Source: an uncultured Pirellulaceae bacterium (GTDB lineage: Bacteria > Planctomycetota > Planctomycetia > Pirellulales > Pirellulaceae). Taken from it: 64,000 nt of DNA. The stretch is taken from contig CALFUT010000006.1 in assembly GCA_937929805.1 (NCBI GenBank), forward strand, positions 62,001 to 126,000. Reading direction: 5' to 3'. A model generated the notes under the pieces. It was given only the letters and a program-made list of their open reading frames with translations. It made no database searches and was not told the origin of the DNA. The translations under genes were made by a program, and so were the position numbers. This document shows positions 18,280 through 27,413 of the stretch, piece by piece. Numbering within the stretch: position 1 is the first letter of the stretch; every line of letters starts with the position of its first letter.

Positions 18280-21200
18280 ATGCTTACTCCGTCGCGATTT
18301 ATTCAGCGAAGCTTACTGCACCATTGGCGATCGAATCTAGCGATTGCACTCGGGGTCGCGGCGGCCACGGCGGTGCTCTCGGGTGCGTTGATGGTGGGGG
18401 ACAGCATGCGAGGCAGCCTGCGAGACCTAACCCTCGATCGGCTGGCCAACGTCGATCAGTTACTCGTTTCCGAGGGCTTTTTTCGCGAGCAGTTAGCACA
18501 GGATTTGGCGAAGCTGGAAACAGCTCAAGCACATTACGATCAAATCGTGCCCTTGATTTTCTTTCCGGGTGGAACCGTCGAAAACGAAACTGGGCAGGCT
18601 CGTTCTTCCAACGTGACGGTCCTCGGAGCCAATCAGGATTTTGTCGAACTGGATGATTCAACCAATTGGCTCAAGCCGATGCCGACCGGTGAAGCCGTGG
18701 CGATCAATCAAGCGTTGGCGAATGATTTGGGGATCACGGCGGCGGACGTGGAAGCGGGTAAGATCACGCTGACGCTGCGGATTCCCAAGCGAGGCCAACT
18801 GCCATCGGATAGTTCGCTGGGGAAGAAGGACGACTTGATCGAAAGTCTGGTCGGCTTGCAAGTTGATTTCATCGTGCCTAATCGCGGTCTCGGTCGTTTC
18901 GGTTTACATCCGACTCAAGCGGATCCACTAAACATCTACGTCCCGATCGAATTGCTGCAGGACGCGTTATCTCGCACGGTTCTCAAGCACAAATCTTCGG
19001 CTCGCCAAGCCAACATGCTGATGCTCTCTTCGAGTGAAGATGATTTGGTTCCTGAGGAAGTGACGGGGCAGTTGCGAGATTCAATGCGGCCGGCGGTGGA
19101 GGACTTGGGCCTGATTTTAAAAAGAGCAAGTTCGAGTTTTGTGCCGGGGGCGGAGGAAGACGCCGACGGTCAGGAAGAAGCCTCGCCCGAAACGATTTTC
19201 GATTACTGGGCGTTGTCGTCGGATCGATTAGTGATCAACGAGTCAGTTGCCGCGGCGATCCAGAAAACGTTTCCTGACGCGAAACCCGTGTTCACCTATC
19301 TGGCCAACGACATTCGGGATTCGGATTCGGTGGAGGATAATGGAATTCCGTTCTCGATGGTGGCTTCGATCGATTTTGATGATTCATTCAACCCGGTTTC
19401 AGCGATCTCGGGCGATCCAATCAAACCGCCGGGAGCCCACGAGATCGTGCTCAACGAGTGGGCGGCCGATGATTTGCAATCAGCAGTCGGTGACACAATC
19501 GAACTGACATTTTTCGAGCCCGAATCAAAAGGAGGCCAACAGGTCGAACGCCGAGCGACGTTTAAGTTGACCGACATTGCGAAACTGGTCGAGCCCGAAG
19601 AACCGCCGGTCGTGCGTCGCCGTGGAGGAATGGTGCCAGCGGTCTACGCGGACCGTCCAACGCTTGCGAATGACATGCATCTGACGCCCGAAGTGCCCGG
19701 ACTGACCGATGCGGATTCGATCGAGAACTGGGATCTGCCATTTGAGACGGCCGACAAGATCAGGCCTCAAGACGACGATTATTGGACGCTTCATCGGACG
19801 ACTCCGAAAGCGTTTGTTTCTCTTGCCGTTGGGCAGGAGTTATGGAAAAGCCGATTCGGGCGAGTGACCGGATTTCGAATTCCAATCACGGCGGGCGATC
19901 GTGCCGAGATCGAACAAAAAATCTCCGCCGAGCTGATTCAGTCGGATGCGGATACCGGCTTGCAACTGGTCGATCTCAAACGCCGCGGTCTGGAGGCATC
20001 GTCCGGTTCCACGCCATTTGATGTTCTGTTCCTCGCGTTGAGCATGTTCGTGATCGGGGCCGCATTGATTCTGGTCGCACTCTTGTTTCGCCTAGCTCTG
20101 CAGCAACGCGCGACGGAACTGGGCGTGCTGTCAGCGGTCGGGGTCGGACCACCGGCCGTGCGACGGAATTTCATGATTGAAATGCTTTGCGTCGCGGGTT
20201 TTGGAGCATGGCTAGGCGTTCAGTTGGGCGTCGGCTACGCCGCCACAATGGTCTATGGGCTGACGACGTGGTGGGTTGGTGCGATCTCTCGCCCGTTTCT
20301 AAAGTTGCAGATCAGTTTAACCAGTCTGGTCGTCGGGTTGCTGGTCGGCATGCTTATCTGCGCGATCACCATTTTTTGGTCTTTGCGTTCTGCTGGAAAA
20401 CAAAGCACGACTAGCTTACTGGCAGGGCGACTGGATGAACCGCCGAGTGCAGTGAAAAAGGGAAGCCGTCGGCGTTGGCTGGCTTGGGGGTTGGTGGTCG
20501 TCGCGTTGGGGCTGAGTGTCTTGGCGACAACGCTCGCCGGAGAGGCCCAAGCGGGAGCATTCATGGGGGCTGGTTTTCTGATCCTTGTGGCGTTGCTGAT
20601 GATGGTGTTTCAATGGCTCAAGCGGCCGTTGGCTTCTGCCGAAACAGCCGGCAAAGGCAGCAGTTCAGTCAGTTCGTTGTTGGGCATGGCCAACCGAGCG
20701 GCTCGGCGGAACCCGCTTCGCAGTGCGTTGACGACGGGGCTGGTCGCGGTTGCCAGTTTTTTGATTGTGGCGGTTAGTTCGTTTCGACTTAGCCCCAACG
20801 AAGCTGGTACGGCGGGATTCGATTGGATCGCCACCAGTAGCCAACCGATCATCGATCCAATTCAGCTATCAAGTGACGCAGAGGGCAGTGCGGCTGCTCA
20901 AGTGTTTTCGTTTCGATATCGAGACGGCGAGGACGCCAGTTGTAACAACCTTTATCAGTCGACTCAGCCACGAGTGTTGGGCGTGTCGCACGAGTTTATC
21001 CATTCGTTTGACCCACAGGGAGAAAATCAGCAAACGCCATTCGGTTGGGGCGGCACGTTGGCTGCCAGCGAAGATGAACGAGCCAATCCTTGGCGTCTGC
21101 TCGATGCGGAAGTTCATGCGGGTACTGAAGCCGATCCAATCCCCGTGTTGATCGACAAAAACACCGCCAATTACAGCTTGAAGATTTATCTGCCAGGCAC

Positions 21201-21846
21201 TGAATTTCAGGTGGACTACGACTCGGGCGAAACGGTCCATTTCGTGGCTGTTGGTTTTCTGGCGAACACTATTTTGCAGGGAAGTTTGATTGCGTCCGAG
21301 CAGAATTTTCTTAATGCGTTTCCGTCGGCTGCCGGTTACCGCTACTTTTTGATTCGCGAGTCCGGTGACTCAAAGGCGGCCGCGATACTGGAAGATCAAT
21401 TCCAGGACTATGGTTTTGATGCTCGGTCGGCAACGACCACATTGGCTGGTTTCATGAGCGTGCAGAATACTTATCTGAGCACGTTTCAGTCGCTGGGAGG
21501 TTTGGGTTTGTTGCTGGGAACGTTTGGGTTGGCCGCGGTGCAGTTGCGAAGTGTGCTCGAGCGAAAGAAAGAGTTGGCGTTGATGCGGGCGGTTGGGTTC
21601 GGGAGAGGGCAGTTGTCGTGGATGATTCTGTTGGAAAACGTTTGGCTGCTGGCGACCGGTTTGGGAATTGGATTGGCGGCAGCATTGTTTTCGACGCTTC
21701 CGCATTGGCTGATCGGAAGCGCTTCGGTTCCTTGGTTCGATTTGGCCGCAATCTTTGTCGCGATTGTCTTGGCGGGATTAGCCTCCGCGTGGCTGGCTTC
21801 TCGAGCCGTGTCGAGAATGCCGTTGTTGGAATCGTTGCGAGTTTGA
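18280..21846 (+). CDS. large FtsX-type ABC permease
   Basis: A 1188-residue inner-membrane protein. One N-terminal helix (about 16-36) is followed by a large MacB-like periplasmic domain (about 40-575), a block of helices (about 580-830), a second periplasmic region and three C-terminal helices (about 1070-1180) ending in the FtsX pattern LRAVGFGRGQLSWMILLEN. The duplicated FtsX architecture is that of LolC/E-like or adhesion/export permeases that work with LolD-like ATPases, presumably the one at 15846. Substrate is unknown; lipoprotein or lipid release to the outer membrane is the family's usual theme. Confidence 0.85.
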   Translation: MLTPSRFIQRSLLHHWRSNLAIALGVAAATAVLSGALMVGDSMRGSLRDLTLDRLANVDQLLVSEGFFREQLAQDLAKLETAQAHYDQIVPLIFFPGGTVENETGQARSSNVTVLGANQDFVELDDSTNWLKPMPTGEAVAINQALANDLGITAADVEAGKITLTLRIPKRGQLPSDSSLGKKDDLIESLVGLQVDFIVPNRGLGRFGLHPTQADPLNIYVPIELLQDALSRTVLKHKSSARQANMLMLSSSEDDLVPEEVTGQLRDSMRPAVEDLGLILKRASSSFVPGAEEDADGQEEASPETIFDYWALSSDRLVINESVAAAIQKTFPDAKPVFTYLANDIRDSDSVEDNGIPFSMVASIDFDDSFNPVSAISGDPIKPPGAHEIVLNEWAADDLQSAVGDTIELTFFEPESKGGQQVERRATFKLTDIAKLVEPEEPPVVRRRGGMVPAVYADRPTLANDMHLTPEVPGLTDADSIENWDLPFETADKIRPQDDDYWTLHRTTPKAFVSLAVGQELWKSRFGRVTGFRIPITAGDRAEIEQKISAELIQSDADTGLQLVDLKRRGLEASSGSTPFDVLFLALSMFVIGAALILVALLFRLALQQRATELGVLSAVGVGPPAVRRNFMIEMLCVAGFGAWLGVQLGVGYAATMVYGLTTWWVGAISRPFLKLQISLTSLVVGLLVGMLICAITIFWSLRSAGKQSTTSLLAGRLDEPPSAVKKGSRRRWLAWGLVVVALGLSVLATTLAGEAQAGAFMGAGFLILVALLMMVFQWLKRPLASAETAGKGSSSVSSLLGMANRAARRNPLRSALTTGLVAVASFLIVAVSSFRLSPNEAGTAGFDWIATSSQPIIDPIQLSSDAEGSAAAQVFSFRYRDGEDASCNNLYQSTQPRVLGVSHEFIHSFDPQGENQQTPFGWGGTLAASEDERANPWRLLDAEVHAGTEADPIPVLIDKNTANYSLKIYLPGTEFQVDYDSGETVHFVAVGFLANTILQGSLIASEQNFLNAFPSAAGYRYFLIRESGDSKAAAILEDQFQDYGFDARSATTTLAGFMSVQNTYLSTFQSLGGLGLLLGTFGLAAVQLRSVLERKKELALMRAVGFGRGQLSWMILLENVWLLATGLGIGLAAALFSTLPHWLIGSASVPWFDLAAIFVAIVLAGLASAWLASRAVSRMPLLESLRV

Positions 21847-21944
21847 GCCCAGACATTTACAAATCTGGGACTTGTCGTGACGTGGTGAGTTGAAGTAAAC
21901 TAGGGTCAGTCAGCCAATCGTTGCCTTGTGTGACGAAGCTCTGT

Positions 21945-22028
21945 GCCGGTGTGGCGGAATTGGCAGACGCGATGGATTCAAAATCCATTGGGGGCAACCC
22001 CGTGGAGGTTCAAGTCCTCTCGCCGGTA
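21945..22028 (+). tRNA. tRNA-Leu (anticodon CAA)
   Basis: The acceptor arm GCCGGTG pairs with CGCCGGT (two G-U pairs) and the discriminator is A. The D arm begins GCGGAATTGGCAGACGCG, the anticodon arm is ATGGA-TTCAAAA-TCCAT with CAA at 34-36, there is a long class II variable arm (GGGGGCAACCCC), and the T arm is GGAGG-TTCAAGT-CCTCT. The CCA end is not encoded. Confidence 0.95.
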
Positions 22029-22046
22029 CTCTTTAAAACACGCGAA

Positions 22047-22085
22047 AAGCCGAGTGAAAACGTCATCGTAGTCACTCGGCTTTTT
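22047..22085 (+). terminator. terminator after tRNA-Leu
   Basis: AAGCCGAGTGA and TCACTCGGCTT form a perfect 11-bp stem with a 14-nt loop, followed by TTTCG. It is 18 nt after the tRNA. Confidence 0.88.
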
Positions 22086-22103
22086 CGTTTCAATAGCCGA
22101 AAT

Positions 22104-22153
22104 GTGCACAGTTGTGCACGATTTGCACCGTTTTCTGTGCACGAACTTTGCAC
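22104..22153. repeat. cluster of five TGCAC sites
   Basis: TGCAC occurs at 22105, 22115, 22124, 22138 and 22149, three times as the palindrome GTGCAC and twice followed by GATTTG. Spacing of 9-14 bp puts most sites on similar faces of the helix, as in protein-binding arrays. It lies just inside the putative island next to the tRNA. Confidence 0.5.
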
Positions 22154-22217
22154 GATTTGGCCAGATGGACTACCTATCCACATCGGCTAGAACTGACTGG
22201 GGACCGAAAGTTAGCGA

Positions 22218-22577
22218 CTAGTAGTAGTCGTTCGGCACTGATTCAAATTCGTTGATTATCACGTCCGAAAAATCCCAATGTAATCCGGCGTCCTCAATCT
22301 TGATGGTGAAGGTGCCGCTGTGCGAGTGTGGGTAAGGGTGGTCCTGACAGCCTGTCGTCTGTAGCTCAGCCCATTCTACTTCCACAACAGCGGTTGCTCC
22401 GTGTTCGCAAAAATCGATTTCAGTAACTTCGATGTAAGGGGCGTCGTCGATACATCCCCCGTACGCGTTCGTATATTTTGACAAACGGTCTTGCCAGTCC
22501 GCACCCGTAATAACGTCTTCAATTAACGCCTTTCGACGTTCAGGGTCTTTCTCACCAAACGCACTTTCAAATTTCAT
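22218..22577 (-). CDS. hypothetical acidic protein, island cargo
   Basis: A 119-residue soluble acidic protein (pI low by eye) with no signal peptide. The start MKFESAF is chosen because AAGGAG lies 8 nt upstream; a longer frame exists to 22613. No family recognised. It contains three Cys and several His (CQDHPYPHSHS), so metal binding is possible. It is the first gene after the tRNA and points toward it. Confidence 0.55.
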   Translation of the reverse strand: MKFESAFGEKDPERRKALIEDVITGADWQDRLSKYTNAYGGCIDDAPYIEVTEIDFCEHGATAVVEVEWAELQTTGCQDHPYPHSHSGTFTIKIEDAGLHWDFSDVIINEFESVPNDYY

Positions 22578-22870
22578 CGCCTCATCTCCTTTTGGGTCTT
22601 TCGTAACACGCAACCCAAAAGTATTGGAACGACAAATACGGGAGTCAAGGAATAAAATTAAAGATGGGATTTTAACCAGTTTTAATGGTTTCTGTCACAA
22701 GTGCCTACACTTAAAACGAAACGCACACGAACAAATTTTAAGTAAGAAAAAGACAGGGGGTAAAACCTTCAAAGCGTCCCACTAAACGGATTACGTTTGA
22801 GACTCAGGCGATTATGCGAATGAGCCGTCAAAGGAACGGCAACGATTGTATGATTCATTTGAGGCAAACC

Positions 22871-23116
22871 ATGCCTACCAAAAAGAGACTGACTGTAAAC
22901 CACGACCTAGTACAGCCGCCCACTGATCACTACGCCATGCAGGTTCTAAAAACGCTCGGGAACTTGCCACTCGAAAATTTTCGGTTTCTGGTATCTGCTT
23001 TAGTGATCGGGGCAACAGGGTTGGGTAGCGTCTGGCTTTTGGATTCGTTGGTGCCACTCTTTGCAACACAGACTGCACTAGCGTTATTTTATGGGTTGCA
23101 ATGTCGGCAAGGCTGA
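22871..23116 (+). CDS. small hypothetical membrane protein
   Basis: An 81-residue frame with ATG 22871 and GAGG 6 nt upstream. It has a hydrophilic N terminus and a hydrophobic region from about residue 38 to 73 (FLVSALVIGATGLGSVWLL). Its 3' end overlaps the convergent thermonuclease gene by 28 nt. Weakly supported. Confidence 0.4.
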   Translation: MPTKKRLTVNHDLVQPPTDHYAMQVLKTLGNLPLENFRFLVSALVIGATGLGSVWLLDSLVPLFATQTALALFYGLQCRQG

Positions 23117-24015
23117 TAGGCACTACGGGCACGGCTGATAGGGATGGGGATTTTCGAATCCCTCAGATGGCGGCAACCGTTGCGATGATATTTGGAGCCG
23201 TACTCAGTCACGTAAACCGAACGTTCCGTTGTGCGTGTCGATTGAACGGTTTTGCGGCTGCGCTGACCGTACAATTCCAAGTCGCGCCAGTCTGATGGCT
23301 GTCTGACGCCGTTACGATAATCCCATGGTGAGATTAGCCAAGTATGCTGCCAGAAACCCCGTCTAGCGTCTTGGGCATCATCTTCAAGTTTGGCTAACTT
23401 GGCGTCTTTGGAATACTTTTTGTAGTGCCACGCGTACCCCGCCTCAATCATCGACTCATTGACGCTGACACCGCCGACGTAAACGTCAGCTAGTAACCGC
23501 TGGTATCTGTCTTTCTTCGTGGTTGAGATTCTCAACACCCGCCCGGTAAGTAGTCGTCTTAGTTCGCGTGTGGCTTCCAAACCAAAAGCCTGTTTTGACT
23601 CGGGGGCGTCGATGCCGTTAAGGCGAATATTGAACGTCGAGCCGTCAGTAAAATTGGCTGTGAACATGTCACCATCGAGTACCCGGACTAGGTAGGCGTC
23701 TGAGACTTGGGCAGCGGGTTTGCTGCTTTTATTCTTGGCTGAGTCGATCGAACCTGCCAGCGTTATCATCGATTGGAAAACCCAACCTTCGCGGGCACCG
23801 TCCGAAAGCAAGCAGAATGGACCTTGCAGGCGCTTTACACTGTACTTTTTTGCTATGTCGGTGAACTGCCCCCGATTGGTTATGGCGTTGCCACCACTGA
23901 TTTCACCGTACGGTACCGGGACGGTTTTTAACGTTGCCGCCGACTGACCAGCAGCCGAGGACACCACTACAGCCATTAGTAAGATTGACAGTATGATTTT
24001 TGGCAAGTGGTTCAT
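23089..24015 (-). CDS. secreted thermonuclease (SNase domain) with C-terminal Cys/His motif
   Basis: A 308-residue protein with a signal peptide (LPKIILSILLMAVVVSSAAG), a spacer of about 100 residues, then a staphylococcal nuclease-type OB-fold domain: VRVLDGDMFTANF, IRLNGIDAPES (catalytic Arg and Asp), KDRYQRLLADVY (second catalytic Arg) and AGYAWHYKKYS. The C terminus carries YVTEYGSKYHRNGCRHL, then YQPCRHC, an Ada-like Cys/His motif often found behind thermonuclease domains. It likely degrades extracellular or periplasmic DNA/RNA with Ca ions. ATG 24015 gives the best signal peptide. Located in the tRNA-linked island. Confidence 0.87.
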   Translation of the reverse strand: MNHLPKIILSILLMAVVVSSAAGQSAATLKTVPVPYGEISGGNAITNRGQFTDIAKKYSVKRLQGPFCLLSDGAREGWVFQSMITLAGSIDSAKNKSSKPAAQVSDAYLVRVLDGDMFTANFTDGSTFNIRLNGIDAPESKQAFGLEATRELRRLLTGRVLRISTTKKDRYQRLLADVYVGGVSVNESMIEAGYAWHYKKYSKDAKLAKLEDDAQDARRGFWQHTWLISPWDYRNGVRQPSDWRDLELYGQRSRKTVQSTRTTERSVYVTEYGSKYHRNGCRHLRDSKIPIPISRARSAYQPCRHCNP

Positions 24016-24202
24016 TCGACTGATGGTAAGCGGTCGCAAAACTATTGCAAACAACTAGGGCGAAATTCAGGTTTTGAGGCATGGGCGAAAAATCGAGGGT
24101 TTAGGTTGTTTCTCACCAAATGAATATATCCATCAAAAAGTTGCTATTCGAATTCAATTTGATACGATGCCGTTTGGAAAGAATTACCCAAAGGAAGAGA
24201 CC

Positions 24203-24430
24203 ATGCCAGAGATTGTTCACGCGTACCTGATTACCTTGGGCTGGGCCGTTGTAGGCTCACTCGCGATGGGAATAGGAATTATCCTCACTTTGAAAATGTT
24301 CACTTTGTCGACAAGGGAGGTCGATGAGTGGCAGTTGGTTAAGGACGGCAATGTGCCGATCGCGATTATTCTTGCGTCGGTCATAATTTCATTGGGTGTG
24401 GTAGTCGCCTCTATCGTGCATCCGGGATAA
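24203..24430 (+). CDS. DUF350-like small membrane protein
   Basis: A 75-residue protein with two membrane helices (about 8-30 and 50-72) separated by an acidic-basic loop ending VKDGNVPIAIILASVIISLG, the DUF350 half-repeat pattern. AAGGAAGAG lies 7 nt before the ATG. DUF350 proteins normally contain two such halves, so this is a half-size version. It starts 5 nt before the next gene and is probably cotranscribed with it. Confidence 0.6.
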   Translation: MPEIVHAYLITLGWAVVGSLAMGIGIILTLKMFTLSTREVDEWQLVKDGNVPIAIILASVIISLGVVVASIVHPG

Positions 24431-24435
24431 GTTCA

Positions 24436-25407
24436 ATGATTAGATTCTTCATATTGGTAGTAATTTGCTTGCCCGCGTCTGTCGCCCTAGCCCACAGCGG
24501 GGGAACGGACAGTGCTGGCGGGCACCGTGGCCCTAGCGGCTACCACTATCACAATGGCGGTTTTTCAGTGCCAAGATCCCGAAGTACGTACCGGCTGCCT
24601 CCAACTCCGACTTACAGGACTAGGCCAAGGACTAGCTATCGAAGGTCGACCCCTTCCCGGCGGTCAGCCCCTGCCAGAGCAGTTGGTTCTGGCTTCAGCG
24701 ATTTTGTTGAAAAGCAAGAAGTACCGAAAACAAACTCTTATGCTGTTAGACGTTCAGCCCGCACGAAACCTCGATGGAATCACAAGAAAACGATTGATTT
24801 TGAATACCTTAAAATTCACGATGATGGTCAGTGCAAGGTTATGATTTATCTACACCGGATTGTTGATCGAGACACCTTGGTTTCGTTGACAGTGAAGGAA
24901 AATGAAAAGAGTATTTGGTTCTACTTGCCGGGCATGAGTGACGGTGCAAAACCATGGGCATCCACGAAGAAAGGCGAGACTGATTACAGCTGCCGGGTAA
25001 GCAAAGAAGACATGCAGGCCGAGGTGACGTTCCAGATTCATGGAACCGTAAAAAACGTATTGGCAGGCAACCTGCTGACGCTTGAGTTTGACGGGATTAA
25101 ATTTCCAATGCGTCTCTGGGAGACAAGTGTGCCGAGCTATGGTCACAAACACTTTGAAGAATCTAAAAAGCACTTGGAACGCTTGTGTGAACACCAGAAG
25201 GTTATCGCCTATTGTAGAAAACGAAACGCGGCTGACGAGTTTTTGTGCGTCTTAAAACTTGACGGAGAAAACCTTAACGAACGTATCGTCGCAGATGGAT
25301 ATGCGTCAGCGGGACCAGATGGAAAGTACAAGCATTTGGAAGCAGAGGCTAGGCAAGCTGTCAAGGGACTATGGGCTTCGACGGCGAAAAGTGAGGAATG
25401 GTTCTAA
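24436..25407 (+). CDS. secreted YHYH-motif protein with divergent thermonuclease-like domain
   Basis: A 323-residue protein with a signal peptide cleaved after VALA, giving a mature start HSGGTDSAGGHRGPSGYHYH, a short motif common before nuclease-like domains. An Arg/Ser/Pro-rich stretch (about 45-80) follows, then a middle domain of unknown fold. The C-terminal 100 residues retain the SNase layout (GTVKNVLAGNLLTLEFDGIK, FLCVLKLDGENLNERIVADGYA) but lack the Arg-x-x-G-x-D-A-P-E active-site block, reading MRLWETSVPSYG instead. It is therefore probably catalytically altered. It lies 20-odd bp from the DUF350 gene in the same direction and faces the intact thermonuclease. Confidence 0.65.
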   Translation: MIRFFILVVICLPASVALAHSGGTDSAGGHRGPSGYHYHNGGFSVPRSRSTYRLPPTPTYRTRPRTSYRRSTPSRRSAPARAVGSGFSDFVEKQEVPKTNSYAVRRSARTKPRWNHKKTIDFEYLKIHDDGQCKVMIYLHRIVDRDTLVSLTVKENEKSIWFYLPGMSDGAKPWASTKKGETDYSCRVSKEDMQAEVTFQIHGTVKNVLAGNLLTLEFDGIKFPMRLWETSVPSYGHKHFEESKKHLERLCEHQKVIAYCRKRNAADEFLCVLKLDGENLNERIVADGYASAGPDGKYKHLEAEARQAVKGLWASTAKSEEWF

Positions 25408-25410
25408 GGC

Positions 25411-25608
25411 ATGGGACGCAAAAAAAGTGGTTTCAAGATTAACACTGGGAAGTGGGGGAAGCCGACCAGCATTCGTGTTGGATCGAAGGGCAAGGGCAAC
25501 ATCAACATTTCGAAACGGGGTGTAAAGGTTAATCCCGGCTGCGGTTGTGCTGTTATACTCGCAGTTGTTTTGGCGACCGCTTCCGCTGCAATTGCCGCTG
25601 TGCTTTAA
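25411..25608 (+). CDS. small basic protein with C-terminal membrane anchor
   Basis: A 65-residue frame. The basic Gly-rich half (KKSGFKINTGKWGKP, NINISKRGVKVNPG) is reminiscent of DUF4236-type beta-hairpin repeats. It is followed by a hydrophobic helix (CAVILAVVLATASAAIAAVL). It starts 3 nt after the preceding stop, so it is probably in the same transcript. Function unknown. Confidence 0.5.
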   Translation: MGRKKSGFKINTGKWGKPTSIRVGSKGKGNINISKRGVKVNPGCGCAVILAVVLATASAAIAAVL

Positions 25609-25773
25609 CTGCCTGAAGACAAACGATATTGAAGTGAGACTAGCCCCAACCGGAGCTACTTAGGAGCCGTGGAAATGGGGTATATCACCGGCCTAGGTTT
25701 CAGCCCGCGTTTTGACCTTCCCGTGTGGTCTGGCTGTTCAGTCCCTCCCGTAGTCCACGAATAATGAGCCAAG

Positions 25774-25835
25774 TGCGATGGATTCAAAATGCATTGGGGG
25801 CAACCACGTGAAGGTTCAATTCCGCTTGTCACCAC
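25774..25835 (+). pseudogene. degraded 3' two-thirds of tRNA-Leu (putative att site)
   Basis: GCGATGGATTCAAAAT and CATTGGGGGCAACC are identical to the tRNA-Leu gene. Over 62 aligned positions, from the anticodon stem to 3 nt past the discriminator, about 52 match. The acceptor 5' half is absent and the T stem is broken, so it is not a functional tRNA. Confidence 0.75.
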
Positions 25836-25883
25836 TTTCAAACGTCGAAGTTGATTTCAGAACGGCAACAACCGACTAAGAAA

Positions 25884-25961
25884 GAACCGCGAATGGACGC
25901 ATGTGGACGCGAATGAAAACCCGAGTACGCATTCGCGTCTATTGGAGTCCATTCGTGGTTG
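25884..25961. repeat. palindromic repeat family F
   Basis: The arms GAACCGCGAATGGACGC... (25884-25915) and ...GTCCATTCGTGGTTG (25930-25961) pair at 25 of 32 positions around a 14-bp centre. ATTCGCGT/ATTCGTGG-type palindromes are frequent in planctomycete spacers (from memory). Only one copy is in this window. Confidence 0.65.
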
Positions 25962-26119
25962 AAAAATTTAGCAATCAAACGTGTAGCCCAAGTCTCACGC
26001 GAAAAAATGGCGGCGTGGTGGCGTTTACCGAGAAGTCTCTGTTTACGCACGGGCTTTTTTATGCTCGGGCAGCAACCACAATGGGGTTTTGACAATCGCC
26101 TTCATAAAGAGCAGGTTCT

Positions 26120-27067
26120 ATGTTTACAGGAATCTCGGCCGTTCATTTGGTGACGATACTGCTGAAGCTTGTGCTTGGTGCGGTCGCGTTGACTCTGGCC
26201 TGTTTGTGGACGCCACAGAAAGGCAAAGTGTTGTTTTGCATTTTTGTGGGCGTTGCCTTTGTGGTCAGTCCGCTTCTTGAGGTCACGGTGTATGGCAGCA
26301 TGCTGTGGGCTCAGCACCAGCCATGGAACACAGGTTTTCGTGCAAGCCAAGGCGATTATCGATTCTTCATGCCGCTGATGGAGATGATTGGCTGGGCGCA
26401 GTTCCTGCTAAATTTCGCGTCAGTCGTGCTGCTGGTCGCCTACGCTGCCGTACGTTATCGGGCGGATGAATCAAACGCGGGACAAATAACTGGTCCTGCG
26501 GACGCGTCTGCGATTTTGCCCAACCGCAGATGGGACACGCATTTGCCTGCCAGTCAGTTGGTCGACATTGCCAGACGACGCGAATGGGCTCACGCCATCG
26601 ATTGTCTACCGGCTTTACTGCTCTTCTCATGTTTCACGCTATTTTTCGGGCCCATACTTTTTGATAGGAGCTACGGTTACCGTGATGAAAGAGCGTTGTT
26701 GATGATGATAAGCGTTTTTGCAACGTTTGGTTTCTTGGTCTACTTGCTGATGAAGGACTGCATCGGCGGGGTCAGCGTGGGCAAATGGTTCACTCGTTGC
26801 CGCGTGGTCGATGCGGCATCTGGAATCCCGGCAAGCGTTCCGCAAACAATGTTGCGGAATGCGATCTTTCTGTTTTTTCCAATCGGATCCATCATCGAAC
26901 TTGCCGTCGCGAATTTTCGTCCGGATCGAAAACGTTTGGGCGACCAATGGGCAGGCACCATGGTCGTCTACGGACCGGCTCAAATTGTTGACGGCTTCCG
27001 AGTGCCAGAGAAAGTTTCAGCCGAGGAAAAAGAGAAGGCTCCAAAGAAGCATCCGCTAGACGACTGA
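26120..27067 (+). CDS. RDD-family membrane protein
   Basis: A 315-residue protein with three N-terminal helices (about 8-110), a linker and a C-terminal RDD-type domain: REWAHAIDCLPALLLF, SVGKWFTRCRVVDAASG and RKRLGDQWAGTMVV. These carry the Arg-Asp-Asp pattern in slightly changed form (the first Arg and Asp lie in REWAHAIDC). RDD proteins are polytopic and mostly of unknown role, some linked to ion or osmotic transport. It lies between two tRNA-like remnants, so it may be island cargo. Confidence 0.75.
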   Translation: MFTGISAVHLVTILLKLVLGAVALTLACLWTPQKGKVLFCIFVGVAFVVSPLLEVTVYGSMLWAQHQPWNTGFRASQGDYRFFMPLMEMIGWAQFLLNFASVVLLVAYAAVRYRADESNAGQITGPADASAILPNRRWDTHLPASQLVDIARRREWAHAIDCLPALLLFSCFTLFFGPILFDRSYGYRDERALLMMISVFATFGFLVYLLMKDCIGGVSVGKWFTRCRVVDAASGIPASVPQTMLRNAIFLFFPIGSIIELAVANFRPDRKRLGDQWAGTMVVYGPAQIVDGFRVPEKVSAEEKEKAPKKHPLDD

Positions 27068-27413
27068 GATTGGAAGTTTGGAGTTCCCGAAAAAGGTTGA
27101 TAGTGAATCGATGTAAATCTTTGGGGTAAAAGATGAGGCGTGGTTCGCTCACAATCCACCTGCAAAGGCAGACTTCCAGCAGCCTTTGATTTCAACAACA
27201 GGCATTGCTCGTCTAACGCCGGTAACACTTCATTTGCAAGTTCTTCTTGGATTATTGGCACCTGATGGGTGGTTCATGTCACCTAGGCGTTGGCCTAGTT
27301 CTGGCAGCAAAGCTCTGAATATGGCAAAAACTGCCGCAAACTGGGTTGTCGCCAGTCTGTAATGTCCTATATTTCATTCAAATAAACGATTTTTGACTGA
27401 GATATCAATCATT
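27068..27413. other. 346-bp spacer upstream of hipBA
   Basis: No gene seen. It holds a small hairpin CTAGGC-GTTG-GCCTAG at about 27281 and a dyad at 27330-27356 that may be the HipB operator. Confidence 0.5.
27330..27356. promoter_or_regulatory. candidate HipB operator (dyad)
   Basis: ACTGCCGCAAAC and GTTGTCGCCAGT form an imperfect inverted repeat (9 of 12 arm positions pair) around a 3-bp centre, 57 bp before the hipB ATG. Position and symmetry fit autorepression by an HTH antitoxin; this is inferred. Confidence 0.35.

Larger units (their letters stand above)
25609..26119. other. 511-bp spacer with tRNA remnant and palindrome
   Basis: No gene is supported. It contains the degraded tRNA-Leu 3' copy (25774-25835) and the family F palindrome (25884-25961). 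The open frames here are short, overlap each other and have no plausible product. Confidence 0.6.

Noticed and set aside
25774..25835. second functional tRNA-Leu
   Set aside because: The acceptor 5' half is missing and the T stem is broken, so it cannot fold as a tRNA.
25656..25841. 61-aa frame in the island spacer
   Set aside because: It runs through the tRNA remnant and repeat-like sequence on the opposite strand; no ribosome site.
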